A stretch of 6,263 bases of DNA from an uncultured Acidimicrobiia bacterium (GTDB lineage: Bacteria > Actinomycetota > Acidimicrobiia > Spongiisociales > Spongiisociaceae): assembly GCA_937900165.1 (NCBI GenBank), contig CALCCX010000131.1, positions 1 through 6,263 of the forward strand. The letters are read 5' to 3'. Within the stretch, counting starts at the first letter, position 1. Every line of letters starts with the position of its first letter. Position numbers and translations under genes: made by a program. Below the pieces are notes generated by a model. That model did no database searches. It saw only the letters and a list, made by a program, of their open reading frames with translations, and was not told where the DNA came from. This document shows, one piece after another, positions 1 to 6,152 of this stretch.

Positions 1-51
1 CGGCGACCCACGAGATCTACACTCGTTCCCTACACGACGCTCTTCCGATCT
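1..51 (+). other. Illumina P5/universal adapter remnant (not genomic)
   Basis: These 51 bases match the last 51 bases of the 58-base Illumina P5 universal adapter and end in the diagnostic CTACACGACGCTCTTCCG and ATCT. I count three mismatches, at positions 9, 10 and 25. All lie in the outer half, as expected if the bases come from late, low-quality read cycles. Genomic sequence starts at 52. The adapter was not trimmed before assembly, so the contig end here is a library artefact and the gene reading leftwards is truncated. Confidence 0.97.
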
Positions 52-423
52 GAACTTGTCTCCCCATCCGGCGTACCAGACGAGTCGATCGATTGATCTC
101 TCGACCTCTCTTCTGGCCTGGGCTCTGGTTGGGCCAGACGCCCGAATCTGGTCGACGAAAGTGTCGGCTCGATCCTCAACCATCTCGGCAACCCGATACA
201 GGATCTGGCCACGGTTGTAACCGGTGCGGTCGGCCCAACCGGCCTGAGCTTGCCTTGCCACCCTCACCGCGTCCCTCAGATCCTTGCGCGATCCGTCTGC
301 CACGTTGGCCAGCACATTGTCGGCTGCATCCAGGGCCGGATAGGTCCGGCCCGATTCCGACCTCGGAAATGCTCCCCCGACATAAAGCTTGTAGGTCTTG
401 CGGACATCAACCCGGCTCATCAT
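52..423 (-). CDS. Aldehyde dehydrogenase, N-terminal fragment (second ALDH of a tandem pair)
   Basis: The first 124 residues of an NAD(P)-dependent aldehyde dehydrogenase; the rest is lost at the contig end. The frame opens with MMSRVDVRKTYKLYVGGAFP and has the usual ALDH N-terminal layout: a YVGG strand near residues 14-17, a 'DLRDAVRVARQAQAGW' helix at 48-63, a 'GQILYRVAEMVEDRADTF' helix at 72-89, and 'LVWYAGWGDKF' at 114-124. The catalytic Cys/Glu region is missing, so activity cannot be judged. I chose the ATG at 423-421 because it overlaps the upstream ALDH stop as ATGA (420-423), which indicates translational coupling; a second ATG follows at once. The frame stays open through the adapter, but residues beyond 52 are not genomic. 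The fragment resembles the second domain of two-domain ALDH16-type proteins (from memory). ALDH membership is secure; the substrate is unknown. Confidence 0.9.
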
Positions 424-1895
424 CGCACCCCACTCAGGTAGGGAAGCAGACCGTGTTTGCCGCCTTCACGGCCAAAGCCAGACTCCTGATATCCACCAAA
501 GGGAGAGGCTGGATCGAACTTGTTGTAGGTGTTGGCCCACACAACCCCGGCCTTGAGGCGGTCGGCCATCCACAGGATGCGAGATCCTTTGCTGGTCCAC
601 ACCCCGGCGGACAGACCGTATGGCGTGTTGTTCGCCTTCTCGATCGCCTCGGCGGGCGTGCGGAAACTCATGATCGAAAGAACTGGCCCGAAGATCTCCT
701 CTTGGGCGATGCGATGACTCTGAGACACACCGGTGAACAGTGTCGGCTTGAAGAAATAGCCTCGATCCGGGAGCTCGCATTCCGGCTGGTAGATTCCGGC
801 CCCCTCTTCGATGCCCACGTCTACCAGCTCGGTGATCTTGTCAAGCTGCGCCTCGCTGTTGATCGCGCCGACGTCGGTGTTCTTGTCGAGAGGATCTCCT
901 ACCCTCAGCGTGTCCAGTCGACGTTTCAGCTTGTCGACGGAGTGATCGGCAATGCTTTCCTGCACCAGCAGGCGGCTTCCTGCACAACACACGTGGCCCT
1001 GGTTGAAGAAGATTCCGTTGATGACCCCTTCTATGGCCTGGTCGATGGGGGCGTCGTCAAACACGACATGGGGGGCCTTGCCCCCGAGCTCGAGGGTCAG
1101 GTGTTTTTTCGAACCGGCGATGGAGCGCTGAATCGCCTTGCCGACCGCGGTCGATCCGGTGAAGGCCACCTTGTCGATCCCAGGGTGGGCAACCAGGGCG
1201 GCTCCGGTCGATCCTGCCCCGGTGATCACGTTGAACACTCCAGGAGGTAAACCTGCTTCTGCGGTCAATCTGGCAAAGGCCAGGGCGGTCAGCGACGTGG
1301 TTTCAGCCGGTTTGAGAACCACCGTGTTGCCAGTAGCCAATGCGGGAGCAACCTTCCAAGACATCATCAACAGTGGAAAATTCCACGGGATCACCTGGCC
1401 TGCCACCCCAAGCGGCGCCGGCTTGGACCCAGGAAAGGCATACTCCAGCTTGTCCGCCCATCCCGCGTAGTAGAAGAAATAGGCAGCTACGAGAGGTATG
1501 TCGACATCGCGTGACTCTTTGATTGGTTTACCGCCATCCAGGGTTTCCAACACGGCAAATTCCCTGGCTCGCTCCTGGATCATCCTGGCAATGCGGTACA
1601 GGTATTTGGCCCTTTCCCTACCAGGGGTCTTCCGCCAAGAATCAGCGGCCTTCCTGGCAGCCTTGACGGCCCGATCGACATCCCGTTCGTTGGCCTCTGC
1701 AATCCGGGCCAAGGGTTCTTCAGTGGCTGGGTTGATCGTTGGGAAATAGCGCTTGGAAGCAGGGGATCTTGACGTCCCGTTGATCCACAACCCGTATGAG
1801 TCGTCGATCTGCACCAGATCTGTGGCCTCGAGCGAAGAGGCGTATTGGAAGTCGACAGGTGTGACTTCTGGCTTGGCCGGGGTTGTCTCGCTCAT
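420..1895 (-). CDS. Aldehyde dehydrogenase family protein (ALDH16 N-domain-like)
   Basis: A complete 491-residue aldehyde dehydrogenase, normal length for the family, predicted cytosolic. It oxidises an aldehyde to the acid with NAD(P)+. Visible family features: PWNFP at 170-174 with the oxyanion-hole Asn172; Lys195 in VVLKPAE for cofactor binding; the FTGSTAVG dinucleotide-fold turn at 245-252; general base Glu269 in LELGG; nucleophile Cys303 in NQGHVCCAGSR, with His where Gln or Glu is usual before the active site; and EEIFGP at 399-404. The segment 'GGKPIKESRDVDIPLV' (121-136) and 'LRVGDPLDKNTDVGAI' (330-345) recall ALDH16 N-domains and related single-domain ALDHs. The first 34 residues or so are an extra polar N-terminal stretch. 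It lies 3 bases after the deoC stop and overlaps the next ALDH gene by ATGA, so the three are probably one operon. Acetaldehyde released by DeoC is the obvious candidate substrate (inference). Confidence 0.95.
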   Translation of the reverse strand: MSETTPAKPEVTPVDFQYASSLEATDLVQIDDSYGLWINGTSRSPASKRYFPTINPATEEPLARIAEANERDVDRAVKAARKAADSWRKTPGRERAKYLYRIARMIQERAREFAVLETLDGGKPIKESRDVDIPLVAAYFFYYAGWADKLEYAFPGSKPAPLGVAGQVIPWNFPLLMMSWKVAPALATGNTVVLKPAETTSLTALAFARLTAEAGLPPGVFNVITGAGSTGAALVAHPGIDKVAFTGSTAVGKAIQRSIAGSKKHLTLELGGKAPHVVFDDAPIDQAIEGVINGIFFNQGHVCCAGSRLLVQESIADHSVDKLKRRLDTLRVGDPLDKNTDVGAINSEAQLDKITELVDVGIEEGAGIYQPECELPDRGYFFKPTLFTGVSQSHRIAQEEIFGPVLSIMSFRTPAEAIEKANNTPYGLSAGVWTSKGSRILWMADRLKAGVVWANTYNKFDPASPFGGYQESGFGREGGKHGLLPYLSGVR

Positions 1896-1898
1896 CCC

Positions 1899-2897
1899 TC
1901 AATCCTTGGTGAAGTAGTCGGGGTTTTGGTAGACGCCGCTGCGCAGCCAGCGGATCTGCATCAACACATCGTTCAGCAGGCTGGAGGCACCGAAGCGGAA
2001 CATCCGGGGAGTCATCCATTCTGAGCCCATCGTCTCTGAGACGAGAACCAGGTATCGGATGGCGTCCTTGGCGGTGCGGATCCCGCCAGCAGACTTCATA
2101 CCGATCCGGAAGCCGGTCATGGCCTCAAAATCTCGGATCGCTTCGAGCATCACCAAGGTCACAGGACGAGTCGAAGCGGGACTCACCTTGCCGGTGGATG
2201 TCTTGATGAAATCGGCACCCGCGGCCATCGCCAACATCGAGGCCTTGCGAACATTGTCGTAAGTGGCCAGTTCTCCGGTTTCGAGAATCACTTTGAGATG
2301 CGCCGTACCGCAGGCTTCTTTGACCGCGATTATGTCGTCGTAGACCTTGACGAAGTCGCCGGAGAGGAACGCTCCTCTGTCGATCACCATGTCGATCTCG
2401 TCCGCACCTGCCTGCTGCGCCCACTGTGTGTCTGCCACTCTGACCGCCAGCGGCGCCTGACCAGAGGGAAAATAGCTGGCGACCGCGGCCAGATGGATGT
2501 CCGTCCCCTCGAGGGCTTCGGCTGCGATCGGGACCATGTTGGGATACACGCAAAGAGCGGCGACCGAAGGAATCGTCGAGTCCGTTGGATCTGGACGGAT
2601 CGCTTTGGAGGCAAGCTGAGTGATTTTGCCTGGAGTGTCCATGCCCTCGAGAGTCGTCAGGTCCATCATGCGGATCGTGAGTTCGAGTGCATACATTTTC
2701 GACTCACGTTTGATCGACCGGGTTGCCAACGCGGCTGCCCGTTCATCTGCGGCCACTTCGTCGACTGACGGCGTTGCTCGAAGGTAGGCCTCCAAGGACT
2801 TACGAGTGACCGACTGGCCCAATATCGGACTCGTATCTTGGATCGTTGCTGGGGCGCTCACTTTGGAGATGCTATCGGACCGGCGAGCTACCGTCAT
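1899..2897 (-). CDS. deoC: Deoxyribose-phosphate aldolase (DERA), eukaryote-like long form
   Basis: A class I aldolase of deoxynucleoside catabolism: 2-deoxy-D-ribose 5-phosphate to D-glyceraldehyde 3-phosphate plus acetaldehyde. From ATG 2897 it has 332 residues, nearer the length of human DERA (about 318) than E. coli DeoC (about 259). The Schiff-base Lys232 lies in DFIKTSTGK, the second active-site Lys268 in GMKSAGGIR, and the conserved Asp169 in EIDMVID. Other landmarks shared with human DERA are MDLTTLEG (78-85), ALCVYP (114-119), ETGEL (206-210) and RFGASSLLND (301-310). The open frame runs back to 3101, but that part overlaps the permease gene and is low-complexity, so I reject it. No clear Shine-Dalgarno precedes 2897; a GTG at 2861 (320 residues) is an alternative start and also lacks one. 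The ALDH gene follows after 3 bases. Product call is very secure; the start is less so. Confidence 0.96.
   Translation of the reverse strand: MTVARRSDSISKVSAPATIQDTSPILGQSVTRKSLEAYLRATPSVDEVAADERAAALATRSIKRESKMYALELTIRMMDLTTLEGMDTPGKITQLASKAIRPDPTDSTIPSVAALCVYPNMVPIAAEALEGTDIHLAAVASYFPSGQAPLAVRVADTQWAQQAGADEIDMVIDRGAFLSGDFVKVYDDIIAVKEACGTAHLKVILETGELATYDNVRKASMLAMAAGADFIKTSTGKVSPASTRPVTLVMLEAIRDFEAMTGFRIGMKSAGGIRTAKDAIRYLVLVSETMGSEWMTPRMFRFGASSLLNDVLMQIRWLRSGVYQNPDYFTKD
1903..1907 (-). promoter_or_regulatory. Shine-Dalgarno site for the complete ALDH
   Basis: On the minus strand AAGGA lies 7 bases before the ATG at 1895-1893, inside the last codons of deoC. This supports the chosen start and indicates reinitiation or coupled translation from deoC, whose TGA is only 3 bases from this ATG. 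Confidence 0.7.
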
Positions 2898-2944
2898 GCG
2901 CGCGGCGTTTCTGGACACGAGAGCGGGATCTTGGCGTCGGCGTT

Positions 2945-4150
2945 TCAGCCGCCTATGACGTCGCGTGATGACCGGAGTGCCTGACGCAGCTTCACCCGCT
3001 CGCCGGATTGTAGGATTGCTCCCGCGTAAATCCGGCCGGCCAGGCCGACTATCAGGACCGTCGAGACCATCGTCAGGACCACGGAGAGGACGATCTGCCA
3101 AACGGCTGCCTTACCAAGAGCGATGAGCGCAGGCATCGTGAACGGAGCAAATAGAGGAATCACGGACAGAACCGTGGCAAGCGTGCTCTCCGGTTCTGGC
3201 AGCACCACGACGAACGCAGCAAAGTAGCCGCTCAAGACGATGAGGGCGATCGGAATCGCGGCACTCTGAGCTTCCTCGGCTCGTGACGCCATCGCTCCAC
3301 CCATCGCGTAGACGGTCGAGAACAGGGCAAAACCCAGAATGAACCAAATCACCACCCAGCCCGAAGCCAGCAACGCCTCGCCGGTCACCTCTACGAGGTC
3401 AGAGACGGTGGCCGCGATGAGACCGAGGCCGATCAAGAGGCCGAGTTGTGCCAACCCGAGAAGTCCAAGGCCGAGGAGCTTGCCTGCCATCATCTGCCAA
3501 GGGCGGACGGTGGCCAGAACCACCTCAACAACGCGGCTGGTCTTCTCCTCAACAACGCCAGTCAGGACGGTATTGCCATAGAGGTTGATCGCCATGAACA
3601 GCAATACGACTCCGGCTGAGGCTGCGCCCATACCCCCAAAGAAGCCCTCATCCTCGTCCAGTTGCTCGGGCTCAACCAGCGAGCGAACCGAAATCGGCTG
3701 ATCAGGGCGACCGATCAACGCTGCCTGATCCTCGCTGACCCCTGCCGCTTCGATACGACCAGCAAAACGAACATCGGCAGAGGCAGCCGTGACGATGAAG
3801 GCCAGATCTGGGTTGAGTTCTTCGAGGACGACCAATTCGACACCGTCGACGAGGACACCGACGACTTCGTCGGCCTCTAAAGCTGCCTCTGCCGCCTCAA
3901 TGGAGTCAAAACGCTGCAGGTCGATCTCAACATCGAGAGTCTCGGATACATTCTCGATGGCTGGCGTTACTCCCTCGGAGTTGACCAACCCAAGCGGGAG
4001 GGGATCATCGCCGATGATGCGAGGCAAGATGAGAATCAGGCCAAGGATCACAGCCATCGTGACGGCGTTTCCTATGAGAAATGGCCGGTTCCTCAAGCGT
4101 GCCTTCATCTCTCTGGCCGCGATCAAGCGCAGTACACGGGAGGATCTCAT
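2945..4150 (-). CDS. ABC-2/NatB-type exporter permease
   Basis: A 401-residue inner-membrane permease of the ABC-2 type, NatB/YhaP-like, partner of the ATPase upstream. Layout: a basic cytoplasmic start (RLIAAREMKARLRNRPF), TM1 at about 24-43, a long acidic extracytoplasmic domain at about 44-175 (with an Asp/Glu-rich end, EQLDEDEG), then hydrophobic spans near 176-198, 224-249, 264-286, 297-317 and 351-373, plus a weaker hydrophobic stretch near 325-345. The cytoplasmic loop VVEEKTSRVVEVVLATVRPW (199-218) is the family hallmark and the likely coupling helix region. The basic C-terminus 'GRIYAGAILQSGERVKLRQAL' is also typical. Its ATG overlaps the ATPase stop as ATGA (4147-4150), so the two are translated together. 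Family members include Bacillus NatB (Na+ efflux), but most have unknown substrates; I cannot assign one here. deoC starts 47 bases downstream. Confidence 0.92.
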   Translation of the reverse strand: MRSSRVLRLIAAREMKARLRNRPFLIGNAVTMAVILGLILILPRIIGDDPLPLGLVNSEGVTPAIENVSETLDVEIDLQRFDSIEAAEAALEADEVVGVLVDGVELVVLEELNPDLAFIVTAASADVRFAGRIEAAGVSEDQAALIGRPDQPISVRSLVEPEQLDEDEGFFGGMGAASAGVVLLFMAINLYGNTVLTGVVEEKTSRVVEVVLATVRPWQMMAGKLLGLGLLGLAQLGLLIGLGLIAATVSDLVEVTGEALLASGWVVIWFILGFALFSTVYAMGGAMASRAEEAQSAAIPIALIVLSGYFAAFVVVLPEPESTLATVLSVIPLFAPFTMPALIALGKAAVWQIVLSVVLTMVSTVLIVGLAGRIYAGAILQSGERVKLRQALRSSRDVIGG

Positions 4151-5091
4151 TGCAGGCCCGCCTCGCTTGGGTCCGCATCGACCTCGATTGCAGACAAATC
4201 ATCGATTCCGACTGCCGCCTTGAACATCTGCGACAGGGTCGGCGGTTCAAAGGTGAATGCTCCGACGATTCCAGCTGTGGATGCGGACGCCAAAATCGCG
4301 GCAAGGTCGACGTCCACCGGAACTGAGAGAAACACCCGATTGGCGCTGCGTTTCACGACATCGACTCCGACGATTCCCGGCTCCCAATCGGCGGCCGCGA
4401 CGCCAAGGGCAACCTCCAGGCGCCTCCGGCGGGAACGTTCTCGGAGGTCCTCCATATTGCCGTGCAAAGCGAGCCTGCCCTTGTTGATGATCACAACCTC
4501 ATCGCACAAACCCTCCACGAGGTCTAGCTGATGGCTCGAAAACATGACTGCTGTACCCCGGCCGGCTCGTTCTCGCAAGATGTTCTCCATCGAAGTGACA
4601 CCGATCGGATCAAGCCCGGAGAAGGGCTCGTCCAATACCAGGAGATTCGGATCATGAACCAGCGCCGCTGCAAGCTGGACGCGTTGTTGGTTCCCATGGG
4701 ATAACTGCTCGACCTTGGAACCAATTCGGTCTGACAGCCCCATTTCCTCTAGAAGGACATCGGCAGACCTGGCGGCACTGGCCCGGCTCATGCCATGCAG
4801 GGTCCCAAAATAGGTGAGTTGCTCGCCGACTTTCATGGCGGTGTACAACCCACGTTGCTCTGGCATGTAGCCGAACGTCAACCTGTCGGCCGGCTCCACC
4901 CGGTGTCCGTCAATGAGAACCTGCCCGCCGTCAAGGGCGACGAGGCCGAAGATCGATCGCATCGCCGTCGTCTTTCCCGCTCCATTCGGCCCAAGGAACC
5001 CCAACAGGTTGCCAGGTTTCACATCAAAAGAGACTCCATCCAGAGCAGTGACCTCACCATATTGTTTGGCTAAGTTGTCGAGCCTCAGCAT
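4147..5091 (-). CDS. ABC exporter ATPase (NatA/YhaQ-like)
   Basis: A 314-residue ATP-binding subunit powering the neighbouring permease from the cytoplasmic face. In order: Walker A GPNGAGKT (34-41), Q-loop MPEQRGLY with Gln79, signature LSHGNQQR (130-137), Walker B LLVLDEP (150-156) with catalytic Glu155, D-loop SGLDP (158-162) and switch His187 in SSHQLD. The signature is LS-HGN rather than LSGGQ; the related LS-KGNQQK form is common in NatA/YhaQ-like ATPases, so it marks the subfamily, not loss of function. After about residue 220 comes a C-terminal domain like DUF4162, ending 'FTFEPPTLSQMFKAAVG'. The ATG at 5091 is chosen because family homology begins with MLRLDNLAKQYG and an AGGAA lies 5 bases upstream; the open frame continues to 5190 but that extension is Arg-rich and unlike the family. 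This is the first gene after a 313-base non-coding region and probably heads the operon. Confidence 0.95.
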   Translation of the reverse strand: MLRLDNLAKQYGEVTALDGVSFDVKPGNLLGFLGPNGAGKTTAMRSIFGLVALDGGQVLIDGHRVEPADRLTFGYMPEQRGLYTAMKVGEQLTYFGTLHGMSRASAARSADVLLEEMGLSDRIGSKVEQLSHGNQQRVQLAAALVHDPNLLVLDEPFSGLDPIGVTSMENILRERAGRGTAVMFSSHQLDLVEGLCDEVVIINKGRLALHGNMEDLRERSRRRRLEVALGVAAADWEPGIVGVDVVKRSANRVFLSVPVDVDLAAILASASTAGIVGAFTFEPPTLSQMFKAAVGIDDLSAIEVDADPSEAGLQ

Positions 5092-5096
5092 GCATG

Positions 5097-5101
5097 TTCC
5101 T
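5097..5101 (-). promoter_or_regulatory. Shine-Dalgarno site for the ABC ATPase
   Basis: AGGAA on the minus strand lies 5 bases before the ATG at 5091-5089. It decides the start against the longer open frame beginning at 5190. A second ATG at 5095-5093 is out of frame. Confidence 0.65.
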
Positions 5102-5208
5102 GTCGTACTTCTGTGACGACGGTGGTCGCCGTGGTTTCGTGTACCGGGCCCCACCAGCCGACCAGGCACACGACGAAGGAAGCGACACAACGGGCAGGGC
5201 TGGCGGAT

Positions 5209-5231
5209 TGAGCGAACCTTAGGCTCTAGTG
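5209..5231 (+). repeat. Intergenic repeat, copy 1
   Basis: This 23-base unit reads TGAGCGAAC, then CTTA, then GGCTCTAG and TG. It matches copy 2 (5336-5358) at 20 of 23 positions in the same orientation, 127 bases apart. Its second half and the bases after it (to about 5238) also resemble copy 3 on the opposite strand. Confidence 0.75.
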
Positions 5232-5250
5232 CGGATATAGCCGCATTGCT

Positions 5251-5262
5251 GCCGAAAGTTCG
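5251..5262 (-). repeat. Partial inverted copy of the intergenic repeat
   Basis: GCCGAAAGTTCG here is the exact reverse complement of CGAACTTTCGGC at 5340-5351, a 12-base perfect inverted match. The motif contains a small palindrome (CGAA-AG-TTCG). The GGCTCTAG half of the repeat is only partly present: the match stops after GGC. Confidence 0.65.
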
Positions 5263-5335
5263 TCAGATGGTGCATGTTCGATGCCACGCGCTGGAGGGGA
5301 AGCCGACATCCGATCGCCCACTCACAGTGACAGCC

Positions 5336-5358
5336 TGAGCGAACTTTCGGCTCTAGCG
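5336..5358 (+). repeat. Intergenic repeat, copy 2
   Basis: The unit reads TGAGCGAAC, then TTTC, then GGCTCTAG and CG. It is 20/23 identical to copy 1. Its GGCTCTAG is also the left arm of the stem-loop at 5350-5380 formed with copy 3. Confidence 0.75.
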
Positions 5359-5380
5359 TACTTTTATGCCCACTAGAGCC
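5349..5380 (-). terminator. Stem-loop after the membrane-protein gene, possible terminator
   Basis: GGCTCTAG and CTAGAGCC form a perfect 8-bp stem around a 16-base loop, starting 24 bases beyond the stop codon at 5407-5405. Position suits termination of the rightmost gene. There is no U-tract on the minus strand (GAAAGTTCG follows), so it is not a textbook intrinsic terminator. Because both arms are copies of the intergenic repeat, it may instead be an operator or a dispersed repeat. Confidence 0.4.
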
Positions 5381-5386
5381 TGAGGA
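5369..5386 (-). repeat. Intergenic repeat, copy 3 (inverted, partial)
   Basis: On the minus strand this reads CCTCAGGCTCTAGTGGG. It matches copy 1 (CCTTAGGCTCTAGTG, 5218-5231 with the next base region) at 14 of 15 positions, in inverted orientation, and similarity continues weakly into an AT-rich GGCATAAA segment. The CGAAC part of the unit is not conserved here. Confidence 0.65.
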
Positions 5387-5404
5387 ACCAACCGACGCGC
5401 CACT

Positions 5405-6094
5405 CTAGGTGGGTTCGAGGACTCGGACGGCGGATTCAGGGAGATGCGATGCTCTTGCACCCTGGGCCACTCTGAATCCTGCCCATATGAAGGTGGCGGC
5501 GGCCAGGAGCGACACGGCGAATCCAGACGCTTCCCCAAGGGCGAGACCTGTACCTCCTGCCGCCGCGGCTGCCGTTCCGGCGACGATCAAGAGATTGGCC
5601 GTGATGATGCGGCGGTCACGATCCCTGAATCGGACAATCGAGACCACCGCGAGCACAATGAGCACCGTGGTGCCTATTCCTCCACTCACTGCTGCCCACA
5701 TTCGAGGTCCGAAGCCTGACGCGAACAGCTCTGATCCGGCCGGTACACCCCCGGCGGGAAGCACACCGACGAATGGTTCGGCGAGAGTCATCGGCACGGA
5801 AATGGCAAACAGGGGAAACAAGAAGAACAACATGACATGCCCACTGCGGCGCCCGGCAACGAGAAACATCGATCCGAGGGCCAAGAATGGCACGTTGATG
5901 ATGGCCCCAAACAGGTAAAACGTTCTGAAGGTCGCCGACGCCCAACCGAACGCGACCCCCAAGAACAAGGCCCAAGTCGCCAATGCAAAGAACCCGATCC
6001 CGGCTGTGTAGGCAGCTACGTGTTGGCGCGGCCGAAAGAAATAGGACCGCAGCAGATCAACGAAGAACCCGGTCGCAGCAAGTGCCGCCAAGGC
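5405..6094 (-). CDS. Polytopic membrane protein of unknown function, N-terminus missing
   Basis: The last 229 residues of a membrane protein ending in a TAG stop; the start is lost at the contig edge. Hydrophobic segments, probably membrane-spanning, lie near residues 1-19, 29-50, 57-80, 85-104, 133-155, 163-187 and 190-210, so about seven helices remain. Between spans 4 and 5 is a Gly/Pro-rich loop (GVLPAGGVPAGSELF). Arg/Asp-rich short loops (FRDRDRR at 156-162) suggest a cytoplasmic turn. The segment 'FRTFYLFGAIINVPFLALGS' (56-75) resembles conserved uncharacterised actinobacterial membrane proteins I recall, but I know no function and see no catalytic motif. The open frame continues to 6181, but residues upstream of 6094 (MIRRPPRSTLFPYTTLFRS and before) are translated sequencing adapter. 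It is separated from the ABC genes by 313 bases and is probably a different transcription unit. Confidence 0.8.
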   Translation of the reverse strand, partial: ALAALAATGFFVDLLRSYFFRPRQHVAAYTAGIGFFALATWALFLGVAFGWASATFRTFYLFGAIINVPFLALGSMFLVAGRRSGHVMLFFLFPLFAISVPMTLAEPFVGVLPAGGVPAGSELFASGFGPRMWAAVSGGIGTTVLIVLAVVSIVRFRDRDRRIITANLLIVAGTAAAAAGGTGLALGEASGFAVSLLAAATFIWAGFRVAQGARASHLPESAVRVLEPT

Positions 6095-6152
6095 AGATCG
6101 GAAGAGCGTCGTGTAGGGAAAGAGTGTAGATCTCGGTGGTCGCCGTATCATT
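6095..6152 (-). other. Full-length Illumina P5 adapter, reverse complement (not genomic)
   Basis: All 58 bases match the reverse complement of the Illumina P5 universal adapter, from AGATCGGAAGAGCGTCGTG to the flow-cell end CGCCGTATCATT. The genomic insert ends at 6094. The adapter is complete and exact here, as expected from a read running through a short fragment. Confidence 0.99.

Larger units (their letters stand above)
5092..5404 (-). other. Non-coding region with the presumed operon promoter and a repeat family
   Basis: No plausible gene lies in these 313 bases. It separates the membrane-protein stop from the ABC ATPase start, so on the minus strand it should hold the terminator of the former and the promoter of the latter. 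I could not pick a confident -35/-10 pair; TATATC on the minus strand (5239-5234) is a possible -10 without a good -35. The right two thirds (5209-5390) is rich in repeats built on CGAAC-TT and GGCTCTAG, listed separately. A 7-bp hairpin with one G-T pair also fits at 5228-5247 (GCGG-ATATAG-CCGC core). Confidence 0.6.

Noticed and set aside
130..137. Possible inactive ABC signature motif in the ATPase (residues 130-137, LSHGNQQR; coordinates are residues, gene at 4147-5091)
   Set aside because: The LSxGNQQ form is usual in NatA/YhaQ-like ATPases, and Walker A, Walker B Glu, Q-loop and switch His are all intact.
93..1250. A 385-codon open frame on the plus strand
   Set aside because: It lies opposite the two ALDH genes, whose motifs are unambiguous; its translation is Arg/Pro/Gly-rich at the start and shows no family features. 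It is an antisense shadow typical of GC-rich DNA.
2898..3101. In-frame N-terminal extension of deoC by 68 residues
   Set aside because: It overlaps the end of the permease gene by over 150 bases, is Arg-rich and low-complexity, and has no counterpart in DERA proteins. The ATG at 2897 fits the family length.
5092..5190. In-frame N-terminal extension of the ABC ATPase by 33 residues
   Set aside because: NatA-type ATPases begin right at the MLRLDNLAKQYG strand, and a good Shine-Dalgarno precedes that ATG. The extension is Arg/His-rich non-coding sequence.
5409..5918. A 169-codon plus-strand open frame opposite the membrane protein
   Set aside because: The minus-strand frame shows regular hydrophobic spans, while this one is an Arg/Pro/Ala/Thr-rich mirror with no features.
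1..6152. Apparent terminal inverted repeat joining both ends of the window
   Set aside because: The matching ends (1-51 and 6095-6152) are the Illumina P5 adapter in opposite orientations, not a transposon or linear-replicon end.
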